From: Chthoniobacteraceae bacterium
GTDB taxonomy: Bacteria > Verrucomicrobiota > Verrucomicrobiia > Chthoniobacterales > Chthoniobacteraceae
Assembly (NCBI GenBank): GCA_028293625.1
Contig: JAQGOL010000038.1
Location: 1 to 60,674, forward strand
Direction: 5' to 3'
DNA: 60,674 nucleotides
In this document: piece by piece, positions 8,779 through 17,818 of the stretch
Position numbering within the stretch: the stretch's first letter is position 1
Layout of the letters: each line of letters starts with the position of its first letter
Made by a program: the position numbers and the translations under genes
The notes under the pieces: generated by a model
Seen by the model: only the letters and a program-made list of their open reading frames with translations
What the model was told of the DNA's origin: nothing
Database searches by the model: none

Positions 8779-9657
8779 TTACGGGATGAGGTGGAGGTGG
8801 CGCAGGGTGCCCTCGAGTTTTGCGGCACTGGCTTCCGTCAGCTCACACAATGGCAGGCGCACATCCGGTTTCATCCGGCCTGCGAGTGCCAACGCGTGCT
8901 TGGTTGGGACGGGATTGGCTTCAACGAACAGATCTTTGAAAAGTGGGTAAAGCTCGAAGTGGAGCCGGCGGGCTTCCTTGAAATCGCCGTTGAGCGCGGC
9001 CTTCACCAGGTCGCCAACGGGCCCGGGAATCACGTTGGAGGCAACGCTGATGACGCCCACCGCGCCCACCGACATGAACGGCAGGGTCATTGAATCGTCC
9101 CCCGAGAGGATCTCAAATTCAGCCGGCAACGCCATTCGCAATGCGCTGACACGTTCAACCGTTCCGCCTGCCTCCTTGATGGCAACCACGTTTTTGCATT
9201 CCGCGGCAAGCCGCGCACAGGTATCCACACCGATTTCGATCCCGCACCGGCCCGGAATACTGTAAAGGATCACCGGCAGGGAGGTGGCGTCGGCGATCGC
9301 TTTGAAATGGCGAAAGAGCCCCTCGGGTGACGGCTTGTTATAATAAGGCGCGACACTCAGGACGGCATCGGCGCCGAGTTTTTCCGCCGCTTTCGTCAAT
9401 TCGACCGCTTCGGTTGTCGCATTCGAACCGGTGCCGGCGATGACCTGGCAGCGGCCGCGGGCAAATTTAACCGCGAGCTCGATGACCTTGAGATGTTCGT
9501 CGTGGTCGAGCGTGGGCGATTCTCCCGTGGTGCCCACCGGCACGATTCCGGTGATCTGGCCGGCGATTTGCGATTCAATAAGGCGCTCGAAAGCGGTCTC
9601 GTCGATGCGGTTGTTGTCGAACGGCGTAACGAGCGCCGTGTAGGTTCCTTGGAACAT
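8779..9657 (-). CDS. dapA: 4-hydroxy-tetrahydrodipicolinate synthase
   Basis: Encodes 292 residues, the standard length. DapA condenses pyruvate with aspartate semialdehyde, committing carbon to diaminopimelate and lysine. The Schiff-base Lys161 lies in AIKEAGG, the GTTGES pocket is at 42-47, and the YSIPGRCG segment (132-139) carries the conserved Tyr and Arg. It is the first gene of the dapA-dapB-folK-panB cluster and is divergent from an MFS gene; the shared 160-bp upstream region should contain its promoter. Confidence 0.96.
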   Translation of the reverse strand: MFQGTYTALVTPFDNNRIDETAFERLIESQIAGQITGIVPVGTTGESPTLDHDEHLKVIELAVKFARGRCQVIAGTGSNATTEAVELTKAAEKLGADAVLSVAPYYNKPSPEGLFRHFKAIADATSLPVILYSIPGRCGIEIGVDTCARLAAECKNVVAIKEAGGTVERVSALRMALPAEFEILSGDDSMTLPFMSVGAVGVISVASNVIPGPVGDLVKAALNGDFKEARRLHFELYPLFKDLFVEANPVPTKHALALAGRMKPDVRLPLCELTEASAAKLEGTLRHLHLIP

Positions 9658-9735
9658 AAAGGGGGCGTTTTTAAGTCACGAAGCGCGCCTTGGATAGAAA
9701 AGTTTTTCTTGGGTAAGGACCTTGGCTTGGAAACA

Positions 9736-9759
9736 GGCTGGAAAATCCGATTTTCAGCC
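9736..9759. promoter_or_regulatory. Inverted repeat in the dapA/MFS divergent promoter region
   Basis: GGCTGGAAAAT (9736-9746) pairs with ATTTTCAGCC (9750-9759), a 10-bp imperfect palindrome with one bulged base and a CCG centre. It sits midway between two divergent genes, a typical place for an operator. There is no T-run in either direction that would make it a terminator. Binding protein unknown. Confidence 0.35.
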
Positions 9760-9818
9760 AATTAATCGCCCGACTGATGGACGCTCCCTGCGCGGGCATG
9801 CGATTGAAGAGGGTTATC

Positions 9819-11102
9819 ATGAGTGAAACCACCCCGCTGCCCGAGGATTTTACAGGAAAACCAGGCGAGGTTCCTGTGACACCCACGGGATGGCAGCGAA
9901 TGTTCTCAGCGTTTCATCACCGCAATTACCGGCTATTCTTTGTTGGCCAATTGATCTCGCTGGTTGGGACCTGGATGAACAATACGGCCGAGGGGTGGCT
10001 GGTTTATCAATTGACCGGCTCAAAGGCGCTTCTCGGAGTCGTAGCGGCCGCTTCCTCGGGGCCGATGCTCTTTTTTTCGACCTATGGTGGATGGATCGCC
10101 GACCGCTATCCGAAACGCTCAGTGCTCGTGGTCACACAGCTGGTGTCGATGCTTCTCTCTTTGGTCCTGGCGTTTCTTGTCTGGAGCGGGAATGTGCAGC
10201 CATGGCAGATTATCACGCTCGCGGTTTTGGGCGGAGTTGTCATGGCGTTCGACATGCCGGCGCGCCAATCGTTTGTGATTGAGATCACCAGCCGTGCCGA
10301 TCTCACCAATGCCATCTCATTAAACAGTTCAATGGTGAATGGCGCACGCATCCTTGGACCGTCACTGGCCGGCCTTTTCATGGCTCAATACGGAATCGCG
10401 ATGTGTTTTCTATTTGATGGGTTGAGCTTCATTGCCGTTATCGCCGGATTGCTTCTAATGCGGCTCTCAGCGCATGTGCGGCCAACCCACTCCGGCTCCA
10501 AACTTGATCATGCCCTCGGCGGATTCCGTTACGTTTGGAATAATCCACGGGTACTGACGATCCTCACCCTTTTTGCCGTGGTCGGGATCTTTGGCTGGTC
10601 GTATTCGGTTCTGATGCCGGCGTTTGCGCGAGATGTGCTTGGCTTGGGCGAAAGAGCGTATGGAGCGTTGCTGGCTGCCAGCGGCGTTGGCGCACTTTGC
10701 GGCGCATTGAGCGTGGCGGCGGTCGGCCACAAGTTTAAACCACGTCAGATGGCTCTTGGCGGGGTCTGGATCTTTGCCGCCATGCTGACGCTCTTTTCAA
10801 TGAACCGGACTTTTTCCCTGGCGCTACCACTCCTTGCGGGTGCCGGTTTTGGTATGATGCTCTTTTTTTCCACCTCAAATTCCGCGCTCCAGACCAGTGT
10901 TCCTGATGAAATGCGAGGCCGCGTAATGGGCGTCTGGGCGCTGGTGTTTGGCGGAATGATGCCCTTTGGAAGTTTGGAAGCCGGTTTGCTTGCCCATTAT
11001 GTCGGGGTTCCGGCAACGATGGCGGTCGGTGCCCTTGTCTGCGCCATTGCGGCCGCTGTAACGCTTTGCGTTGTGCGGCGCCGCGACCGGATTGCCCGGT
11101 AA
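9819..11102 (+). CDS. MFS transporter (MFS_3 / EntS-like exporter)
   Basis: Encodes 427 residues from ATG 9819, which is preceded by a purine-rich GAAGAGGG five bases upstream; earlier in-frame starts at 9777 and 9798 lack such a site. About twelve hydrophobic segments are visible. FHHRNYRLFFVGQLISLVGTWM is the N-terminal signature of the MFS_3 group, and DRYPKR follows the second or third helix as the loop motif. Family members export siderophores or drugs. The substrate cannot be told from sequence, and no biosynthetic genes lie beside it. Confidence 0.9.
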   Translation: MSETTPLPEDFTGKPGEVPVTPTGWQRMFSAFHHRNYRLFFVGQLISLVGTWMNNTAEGWLVYQLTGSKALLGVVAAASSGPMLFFSTYGGWIADRYPKRSVLVVTQLVSMLLSLVLAFLVWSGNVQPWQIITLAVLGGVVMAFDMPARQSFVIEITSRADLTNAISLNSSMVNGARILGPSLAGLFMAQYGIAMCFLFDGLSFIAVIAGLLLMRLSAHVRPTHSGSKLDHALGGFRYVWNNPRVLTILTLFAVVGIFGWSYSVLMPAFARDVLGLGERAYGALLAASGVGALCGALSVAAVGHKFKPRQMALGGVWIFAAMLTLFSMNRTFSLALPLLAGAGFGMMLFFSTSNSALQTSVPDEMRGRVMGVWALVFGGMMPFGSLEAGLLAHYVGVPATMAVGALVCAIAAAVTLCVVRRRDRIAR

Positions 11103-11133
11103 GAACGAAAATGGGATTTCGTAAAAAGGAAAC

Positions 11134-12909
11134 TCAAGCGGTCTCGGCTGTCACTTCGTCAAGAAGCTGACGAAGCCAGTCGTGCAGTGTCGATTGGCGG
11201 CTCGGTTTCGAGCGGCACGATGCAATGCGCGCTTTACTCAGCGTCTCGTCCGCAGTCCGGGAGCCGAAATTAAGCAGCAACGCGAGTTTTGTCGCTTCAT
11301 TCAAAGGATCCGCGCGAATTTTTTGCGCCAATGCAAGTCCGTCCATTTCCGGCATGTCCTGATCAATGATGACAAGCGAGTATGCATCGTTTTCCTTAAC
11401 CGCCTTCGCCATCGAAAGCAGGGCGTCAGCTGGCGTGCAGACCGATTCGGCGCGGATCTGGACGGCCGCTATCTGCCGGCGGAGGAAGTCGGCGCCTGTC
11501 GGATTGTCATCGACCACGAGCACCCGTTTACGACATTCCGGCAGTGGCACAGGCTTTGCACATGGCGGTTGTTTTTTCAGACGCACTATGAACCAGAACG
11601 TCGAGCCTTTTCCTTCGACACTCTCAAGGCCAATGAACCCGCCCATTTGTTCGACAAGTTGTCGTGAGATTGTCAGTCCGAGTCCTGTTCCCCCGTATTT
11701 GCGGGTGGTGGAAACGTCGGCCTGATTGAACGGCTCAAACAGTTGTGCCTGAATTTCGGATGCAATGCCGATGCCTGTGTCGGCCACGTCAAACCGCAGG
11801 CTGGCGTCGTTGTCGGTTTCCTCCTCAAGGGAAATGCGCACGGTTACTTCGCCGATGGAAGTGAATTTGATGGCGTTGCCAACGAGATTAATAAGCACCT
11901 GGCGCAGCCGGCCCGGATCGCCTTGCAGGCGCAATGGAACGTTAGGTTCAATGAAACTGATCAGTTCAATCCGGTGGGTCTGCGCCCGTTCAGCCAATAG
12001 CTCAAGCGTCTCTTCCAACGGCTCAAACAGGTTAAAATCGAGCAGCTCGAACCTGAGTTTGCCGGCCTCAATTTTTGAGAAATCAAGGATGTCGTTGATG
12101 ATGGTGAGCAGCGATTTCGCACTTTGGAGGATCGTCTCCGCGAAATCGCGCTGCACGGGATCCAGGTTCATGTCACAAAGCAAATCGGTCATGCCGATGA
12201 TCCCGTTCATCGGGGTACGCAGTTCATGACTGACGTTGGCCAGGAAGCTCGCTTTGATCTCCGCGGATTCAAGCGCCTGGTCGCGCGCTTGGGCCGCAAG
12301 CTTGTTCGCCGCTTCCAATGCCCGCGTGCGCGCGTTCACCGTCTGCTCAAGCAATTCCATATTGGAACGCGAGCCTTGAAGCAGCGCCCATTTTTCAGTC
12401 AGGGCATGGGCAAACTGAAGCACCTCAATGCTGTCAAAAGGCTTTTTTAAAATCAGCAGCCGTTCCGGGGAACCGATCGTCTGCATCATCTGGTCCCAGG
12501 AATAATCCGAGTACGCCGTGCAAATCACAATCTGGAGGTCAGGATCAATTTCCCAAAGCTTGAGTGTTGTCTCGATGCCGTCCCAGCCTGGCGGCATCCT
12601 CACATCCATGAATACCATGGCGTAACGGCGGTTGGCTTGATTGGCCGCCTTTACCCGTTCAAGCGCTTCACGTCCTTGAAAGGCGAATTCGAGTTCGAAG
12701 TGCGCCCTCTGCGGCGAATTGGCCGATTCGCCAAAAAAATCCGCGGCCTCCGCCTCAAACGCCGACTTGGAAACGTTGCTGCCCAGGATCTTGCGGAAGT
12801 CATCGTGAATCGCTTCGTTGTCGTCGACCACCAGAATCCGGTGGTTCAATTCGGACTCCGGTTTAAACCGGCGATCTATCGGAAGAGAGGCGGCAATTTG
12901 AGCGATCAT
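11134..12909 (-). CDS. Hybrid histidine kinase, REC-HisKA-HATPase-REC
   Basis: Encodes 591 residues with no membrane segment. An N-terminal receiver domain (about 23-160; phospho-acceptor Asp in [11 protein letters not shown]) is followed by a coiled region, HisKA with [15 protein letters not shown] (His near 228), HATPase_c with DTGIGI and GGTGLGL, and a C-terminal receiver (ILVVDDN-like start, [11 protein letters not shown]). Both receivers keep the aspartate; the second is short of a clear conserved Lys (it ends in SCRSKPSR, where SKPS fits the usual KP position). The ATG overlaps the stop of the membrane kinase by 4 bp, so the two act together, probably as a phosphorelay from a membrane sensor. 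Confidence 0.93.
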   Translation of the reverse strand: MIAQIAASLPIDRRFKPESELNHRILVVDDNEAIHDDFRKILGSNVSKSAFEAEAADFFGESANSPQRAHFELEFAFQGREALERVKAANQANRRYAMVFMDVRMPPGWDGIETTLKLWEIDPDLQIVICTAYSDYSWDQMMQTIGSPERLLILKKPFDSIEVLQFAHALTEKWALLQGSRSNMELLEQTVNARTRALEAANKLAAQARDQALESAEIKASFLANVSHELRTPMNGIIGMTDLLCDMNLDPVQRDFAETILQSAKSLLTIINDILDFSKIEAGKLRFELLDFNLFEPLEETLELLAERAQTHRIELISFIEPNVPLRLQGDPGRLRQVLINLVGNAIKFTSIGEVTVRISLEEETDNDASLRFDVADTGIGIASEIQAQLFEPFNQADVSTTRKYGGTGLGLTISRQLVEQMGGFIGLESVEGKGSTFWFIVRLKKQPPCAKPVPLPECRKRVLVVDDNPTGADFLRRQIAAVQIRAESVCTPADALLSMAKAVKENDAYSLVIIDQDMPEMDGLALAQKIRADPLNEATKLALLLNFGSRTADETLSKARIASCRSKPSRQSTLHDWLRQLLDEVTAETA

Positions 12910-15323
12910 GATAAGGCCAGAGGAGTTTCCCGTGTTCCCAGCGGGAGTTTGAGAGTGAAAGTGGCGCCGGTGCCGGGTCCATCGCTTTGCGCGATAAGGC
13001 TGCCGCCCATTTCTTTTGCCGCAAGCACTCCGCTGTGAAGGCCGAAACCGTGACCGTCAATTTTGGTGGTAAAACCGTGGGCAAAAATGCGCGTCATATT
13101 CTCGGGCGCAATCCCGATGCCGTTATCGACGACGCTCAGAGACAGATGTTCGTCGTCAGCGGAGATCCGAAGTGTGAGCTGCTTGTCCACGCGTTCACTG
13201 TCGGTTAGTGCGTGTTTGGCATTTCTGACCAGATTTACCAAAATTTGAAGCACCTTGTGTTTTTCCACCAAAATGTCCGGCACCTTCTGAAAATCCCGGA
13301 TAATCTCAATTCGGTGCCGGATAAGGGCGGCACCGTTCATTCGCAAAGCATCCTCCACGAGTTCCTCAATCGGCAACGTTTCCCGGACGCCGCCGACATT
13401 CGCGTAGTTCTGCTGCATGGCGACGATTTCTTTGATGTGCTCGATGTTTTGTCCCAAAAGCCGCAGCTCTTCCAGCGCCAGTGTCTGCTCTTCCACGAGC
13501 CTTTCGCCTAGCCGTTCGAGGAAAGCGGGCAGTTTTTGTCCCATCGGCGTTCCAGTCAGAAAATTGGAAAGATCGCCCGAGTGTTGCTTTAATAGATCCG
13601 CGGTCTTGATCACGTTGCTGATACTCGATTTGCGGACGTTCTCGGCAATAACTGAGCATGAGACATTCACGCTATTCAAAACATTGCCAACATTGTGAAG
13701 AACGCTCGTTGCAACCTCCGTCATGCCGGCCCGCCGCGACACGTCCAGCAACTGCTTGTTAATGCGTTCAATCTCAATCTCGGCCTGTTTGCGCTCGGTC
13801 ACGTCCTGCGCCGTGCCAAACACCTTGATCAAATTTCCCTCGGAATTGCTGACAAAGTCACCCCGCTGATGAAGGATCCTCTGGGTGCCGTCGTGGCGTC
13901 GAATGCGTTGCTCAAAGCTAAACGGTTTCCCGTTGAGAAGCGCCTGCTTGAATGCCGCGTCTGATCGTTCGCGGTCGCTAGGCTCAGCCAGCTGGAGAGC
14001 CGTCTCGTAACTCGCTTCAAAGCTATGCCGGTCCATGCCATGGATCCGGTAGTTTTCATCGGACCATGTCAGTTGATTAGAGATGAGGTCCCATTCCCAA
14101 CTGCCAATCCGCGCGATTTTTTGCGCCGCCGCAAGCTGTGACTCACTTCGCCTTAGTTCAGCTTCGGTGCGATTATGCTCGGCGATCTCATTTTGAAGGT
14201 TCTCGTTGACCGTCAGGAGGTCATTCGCCTGCTGACGCAACGGGCCGCTGATACTGCGCGTGATAAATGACACAAACCCGATGGCAGCCAGCAATGCGAA
14301 GCCGGTGACAATCAGGCTCCTCAAGCGCCTTCCTTCGTAGGCCTCGATTCGCTTATCAAGGAGGATGTCGAACTCTTCATCGACAATCCTCCAGAGTTCA
14401 AAGCTTGATTGCCTCGCTTTGTTTCCCGCCGCGAGAAATGTTTCCACCGATATGCCGCTGTTTTCCGAGTTGGCGACCTGCTCGGTCAGCGCGATGAACT
14501 GTTCGGCCGCTTCGGTATACTCTTTGAGCGCCGATGGCACGCGTTCCTGAAGCGTGGCGCTGGTTTGATAGAAATTTGGGTCCTCGTTGAGGGCCGTCTG
14601 TACGCTGCCCCGGACACGGTCCAAATCGGCCTCCTGGAGAAAAGTGGCGCAGATGGCAAGCCGTTGACGTTCCTCCACAGAGATGGTGGTTTGCCGGAGA
14701 AAAGTCCCGCCATAGCTCATTGCCGTGGCCAGGCGATCCTGCGTCTGCGGCAATGCGAGCAGGGTCGCATCCATCAAATAATAACTGTCGAGATCGGGAT
14801 CGAGGATGAGATTGGAGAGATCCCCGGCATGGCTGATCATCGTCCGGATGTCGGCAATTAAGTGCAGGTGCTCTCTTGTTTGTGCCGCCGAATCAAGAAC
14901 AGAAAGGCGTGCGACCAAATCCTGCCATTCCTTGCGAACAATCGGCGCACGAAAGTGTTCTCGCTTCCGTTTGGCGAGCCCTTCGTGAGTAAATTGCAAG
15001 TCCGCTCCAATTCGCTCATCGACGCCCTGCAGGTCATCAAATGCAGCGTCGATTTCCGCTTCCTTCCTGGAGAGTTCCTCGGTGCCGGGCAATTTTCCTT
15101 CGCTCGCTGATTGTGCGAGAAACTGATGTTGGGGAAGCAGCTCAAGTAGTTTCTCCAGGGGCCGCTGGTATTTATTCCCTTTTTTCTCAAGCTGCGCAAA
15201 ATGGATATTCGCGTTGATGCCTGTGATGAACAGATAAAGCATCAGGGAATCGGGCATGACAAAGAAGATGCTGATCAACATCAACTTCTGAGCCACTTTC
15301 AGATTCCTAAACCAGCGTTTCAT
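12906..15323 (-). CDS. Membrane PAS sensor histidine kinase
   Basis: Encodes 805 residues from ATG 15323 (a GTG three codons upstream is also possible). A first membrane segment at about 11-33 and a second at about 340-360 enclose a 300-residue periplasmic sensor region. A coiled coil and a PAS_3 domain (about 405-515, with [21 protein letters not shown] cut short here as GSWEWDL) follow. The phospho-acceptor is probably the His near 543 in [12 protein letters not shown], an atypical H-box, followed by HATPase_c with DNGIGI and GHGFGLH. No receiver domain is fused; the overlapping downstream gene supplies two. The signal sensed is unknown. Confidence 0.9.
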   Translation of the reverse strand: MKRWFRNLKVAQKLMLISIFFVMPDSLMLYLFITGINANIHFAQLEKKGNKYQRPLEKLLELLPQHQFLAQSASEGKLPGTEELSRKEAEIDAAFDDLQGVDERIGADLQFTHEGLAKRKREHFRAPIVRKEWQDLVARLSVLDSAAQTREHLHLIADIRTMISHAGDLSNLILDPDLDSYYLMDATLLALPQTQDRLATAMSYGGTFLRQTTISVEERQRLAICATFLQEADLDRVRGSVQTALNEDPNFYQTSATLQERVPSALKEYTEAAEQFIALTEQVANSENSGISVETFLAAGNKARQSSFELWRIVDEEFDILLDKRIEAYEGRRLRSLIVTGFALLAAIGFVSFITRSISGPLRQQANDLLTVNENLQNEIAEHNRTEAELRRSESQLAAAQKIARIGSWEWDLISNQLTWSDENYRIHGMDRHSFEASYETALQLAEPSDRERSDAAFKQALLNGKPFSFEQRIRRHDGTQRILHQRGDFVSNSEGNLIKVFGTAQDVTERKQAEIEIERINKQLLDVSRRAGMTEVATSVLHNVGNVLNSVNVSCSVIAENVRKSSISNVIKTADLLKQHSGDLSNFLTGTPMGQKLPAFLERLGERLVEEQTLALEELRLLGQNIEHIKEIVAMQQNYANVGGVRETLPIEELVEDALRMNGAALIRHRIEIIRDFQKVPDILVEKHKVLQILVNLVRNAKHALTDSERVDKQLTLRISADDEHLSLSVVDNGIGIAPENMTRIFAHGFTTKIDGHGFGLHSGVLAAKEMGGSLIAQSDGPGTGATFTLKLPLGTRETPLALS

Positions 15324-15719
15324 CGGACGCACTGTTCCGGTGTCAAATCGTGCGAGCCGGAAAGGCTTCTAAAACAGGCAGCAATTTGCAAAAGGATCAT
15401 GGATGTTTTTCAGGTCGCCTGACAATCGCCATGGAGCCGTCATAGCTCGATGAAGATTGGGCAAATGGGTCTATCTTGGGGGCACCCTCAGCCGGTCGCA
15501 TGCCACAAGCGCAGACTAAACACGAATTTTATCCGGTTTCTTTAGACGCCATCTCTTTCCCACCAGAAGCTAAGAACGTAATTCACCGGATTACACCAGA
15601 GTGCTGCCGAAGCGACTGTGGTTGTAGCAGTTCCCAGATGCGTCTTATTTGACCATGCCGGCCAAGTCGCCACATCAATGCCGGTTAATTCGACGCAAAA
15701 ATGCCGGATCACCCGGTAC
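15324..15719. other. Intergenic region upstream of the sensor kinase operon
   Basis: About 400 bp between the start of the kinase operon and the terminator of the next minus-strand gene. Only short, low-quality frames occur (for example around 15542-15745). It should carry the kinase promoter, but I see no convincing sigma-70 boxes, RNA gene or repeat. Confidence 0.5.
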
Positions 15720-15758
15720 AAAAAAAAAGGGCGCCTGGAAGACAACTTCCAAGCACCC
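15720..15758 (-). terminator. Rho-independent terminator, minus strand
   Basis: On the minus strand a 13-bp stem (15746-15758 with 15729-15741, containing two G-U pairs) closes the tetraloop TTGT and runs into nine T residues (15720-15728). It lies 35 bp past the stop of the 173-residue hypothetical gene and ends that transcript. Confidence 0.92.
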
Positions 15759-15792
15759 CTCGGTTTCTCCTTTGACTTAAAAAGCGATCTAA

Positions 15793-16314
15793 TTAACGGC
15801 CCTGGGCGTTCTTACGCTGGTTACTAACCAACTTCGCCGCTGCAATTGCCAGGGCGCCCATCACCACCGGACTTCCCATTGCTTTTACAAACCAAGGCTT
15901 TTCCTCCACGGTTTTGCGAAGCGCTTCGGGTTGTTCGCGCCGGGCATAATCAAGAACCCGTGCTGCATCACTTTCATTCATCGTGCTGGGGTCGGTGGAA
16001 CCCAATCCAAGGCGTTGCGCAATCGCGCCAACTCCGCCGGCCTGACCTCCCAATGCACCCATCAATGTGCCAAGAAGTCCCTGGCGTTCCTGCGGGGCTG
16101 CTTGAGCGACGGCATTTTGCGCAGCTGAATGAAATTGATCATCCGGGAGCTTGCCCAGATACTCGGTAGCCCCTTCGTGATAGGCTTGGTTATTAAACTC
16201 ACGATCGTTTTCGTGTGTGGAGGTAAAGCGATCATGGTATTGAGCCGCTTCATGATCATCAATTGTCTGGTTCGAACCAAAGCGGTTCATGAAATCATCA
16301 ACAGTTCCGGGCAT
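15793..16314 (-). CDS. Hypothetical protein with C-terminal hydrophobic segment
   Basis: Encodes 173 residues. The N-terminal half is charged and rich in His, Asp and Gln with two helical blocks (DDFMNRF, HEAAQYHDRF). The middle is Gly-rich (LLGTLMGALGGQAGGVGAI), and the C-terminus has one hydrophobic segment (about 146-163, VVMGALAIAAAKLV). It loosely resembles small stress-associated DUF937-like proteins, but I cannot assign it. It is followed by a strong terminator and preceded by a lipoprotein gene 38 bp upstream on the same strand. Confidence 0.65.
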   Translation of the reverse strand: MPGTVDDFMNRFGSNQTIDDHEAAQYHDRFTSTHENDREFNNQAYHEGATEYLGKLPDDQFHSAAQNAVAQAAPQERQGLLGTLMGALGGQAGGVGAIAQRLGLGSTDPSTMNESDAARVLDYARREQPEALRKTVEEKPWFVKAMGSPVVMGALAIAAAKLVSNQRKNAQGR

Positions 16315-16352
16315 AGTATTTGTTAGTTGGAGGTTGCTGGTTAGTACGCGGT

Positions 16353-16796
16353 TTATTGCGCGGGATTGTAGGTCATATCGCGAGTCCGGGAATCAAGCCG
16401 GGCGGTTCCGATTTTGCGAGGTGGAGTAGACGGCGCATAAGCAATCACCGTCAGATCCTGGCCTGGAAATTCGCGGGACATTTGTGTCAGCATCGTCTTC
16501 ATCAATGCCGGGATTTTGTCCATGTCGACACTGCGATCGAGAACGAGACCAAGTTCATTTTCCTCATTCAGTAGCGCGCGATCAATGGTGCGTTGTTGCG
16601 GATCAGCCGCGCGGATCTTATTAAGAAACGCCATCTGCTTTTCTTTCAATTCACGCGGTTGCTGGGAAGGAATTGCAACAGGAGCGCTGCCTCGCGTATC
16701 CGGTTGGGAAACTACCGGAGCTCGATCACAGGCTACAAGGATCAGGCTCAGTAACATGCAGCCGGCGGTTTGGGCGGAAAGTAACAATTTCGTCAT
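16353..16796 (-). CDS. Putative lipoprotein, unknown function
   Basis: Encodes 147 residues. The N-terminus is a lipoprotein signal peptide ending in the lipobox LILVAC, with the acylated Cys at 23. A Pro/Gln-rich linker and a predicted helical/soluble domain follow (ADPQQRTIDRALLNEENELG, DMDKIPALMKTMLTQM). No known family is recognised. It probably shares a transcript with the 173-residue gene downstream. Confidence 0.7.
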   Translation of the reverse strand: MTKLLLSAQTAGCMLLSLILVACDRAPVVSQPDTRGSAPVAIPSQQPRELKEKQMAFLNKIRAADPQQRTIDRALLNEENELGLVLDRSVDMDKIPALMKTMLTQMSREFPGQDLTVIAYAPSTPPRKIGTARLDSRTRDMTYNPAQ

Positions 16797-16941
16797 TTGG
16801 AGTAGGAGCCCGGGACAGCTTTAGATTGCCGCCCTGGCCTCTTTAGAATCGAGAGCCACCATGGCGGCGGGCGGGTAGGTTGGCAGCTTCGGAGGTTAAA
16901 CTTCAAATAATAGCTCGGTGTAGCGGTGGCTTACACGGGAA

Positions 16942-17667
16942 CTAAACTGGACGGCCGCCCGATTCGAATATTTCTTTTAGGGAGCTAAGATCCTCACGAA
17001 GCTGTTTTTCAGGAGATTCCCCAAGCAGCCTGGACATGATGGCACCGATCGCACCCGCCGGCGGATCGAACTCAAGATTTACTTTAACCGATGTCCCGCC
17101 TCCGGGCGCGTCTTCAAAGCGGACCGATCCGGCGTTGCGGACCTGTGCGCCCGGCAGAGATTCCCAGGCAATGAGCTCGTTCTCATGCTCGTTAATAATT
17201 TCCGCAGTCCACGCAACGGTTCGTCCGGCCGGCCCATCGACTGTCCAGCGCGAACGTTTCGCATCGAGCACTTCCACAAATTTCACATGCTTCATGAAGC
17301 GTGGGAGATTCTCCAGGTTCCGCCAAAAGGCGAAGAGCTCGGGGCGCGGGCGCTGGATCACGATTTTTTCCTCCACCTTGGTTCCACGATTGCCGGGGAC
17401 ACCACGCTCGGTTTGAAGCTGCTCGGAGTTGATGCCGAGCGCCCGATAGGCGGGGCAATGGCCTGTGGTGCCGCGATGAAGCAGAGCCACAGCGGCTGCT
17501 CCCAAAAGAAAGGCGCCGCCACTCCGTTGGCGGGAGGCAAGGGCCAGCAACCCGACGCCGGATAGAACCGAGACGAGTCGTTCGGGAAATGAAACATTCA
17601 GGGAGAGCCGGCGGCGGATTTCGTCGAGCTGTGGGGTTTCCGCAAAAGGTTGATGAGTCAATGGCAT
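16942..17667 (-). CDS. SRPBCC family protein with N-terminal DUF2892-like membrane domain
   Basis: Encodes 241 residues from ATG 17667. The open frame runs back to 18036, but that part overlaps the ABC binding-protein gene in another frame and has Arg-rich artefact composition, so the internal ATG is chosen (17700 is an alternative). Residues 18-75 form a DUF2892-type segment with two hydrophobic stretches and the CPAYRALGI motif. Residues 95-235 form a START-like polyketide cyclase/dehydrase domain (FAFWRNLENLPRFMKHV, SVRFEDAPGGGTSVKV). Proteins of this architecture are common in soil bacteria; the ligand is unknown. Confidence 0.85.
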   Translation of the reverse strand: MPLTHQPFAETPQLDEIRRRLSLNVSFPERLVSVLSGVGLLALASRQRSGGAFLLGAAAVALLHRGTTGHCPAYRALGINSEQLQTERGVPGNRGTKVEEKIVIQRPRPELFAFWRNLENLPRFMKHVKFVEVLDAKRSRWTVDGPAGRTVAWTAEIINEHENELIAWESLPGAQVRNAGSVRFEDAPGGGTSVKVNLEFDPPAGAIGAIMSRLLGESPEKQLREDLSSLKEIFESGGRPV

Positions 17668-17818
17668 CGTTTTAGATCGGTTATGGGTATAACCGGGCAT
17701 TGTCGTCGGCCGGGGTGGCACGCATTCATTGCCGGGTTTTCCCGTTGAGTCTCTTCCCCTCAAAAATCGGCGCCCCTCCGGTGATCGGCCGCGCCTTGGC
17801 GTGGCAAAGTCGGATTTG

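Noticed and set aside
15542-15827. Short ORFs around the minus-strand terminator
   Set aside because: Both strands' frames overlap the terminator hairpin and have no start context or similarity.
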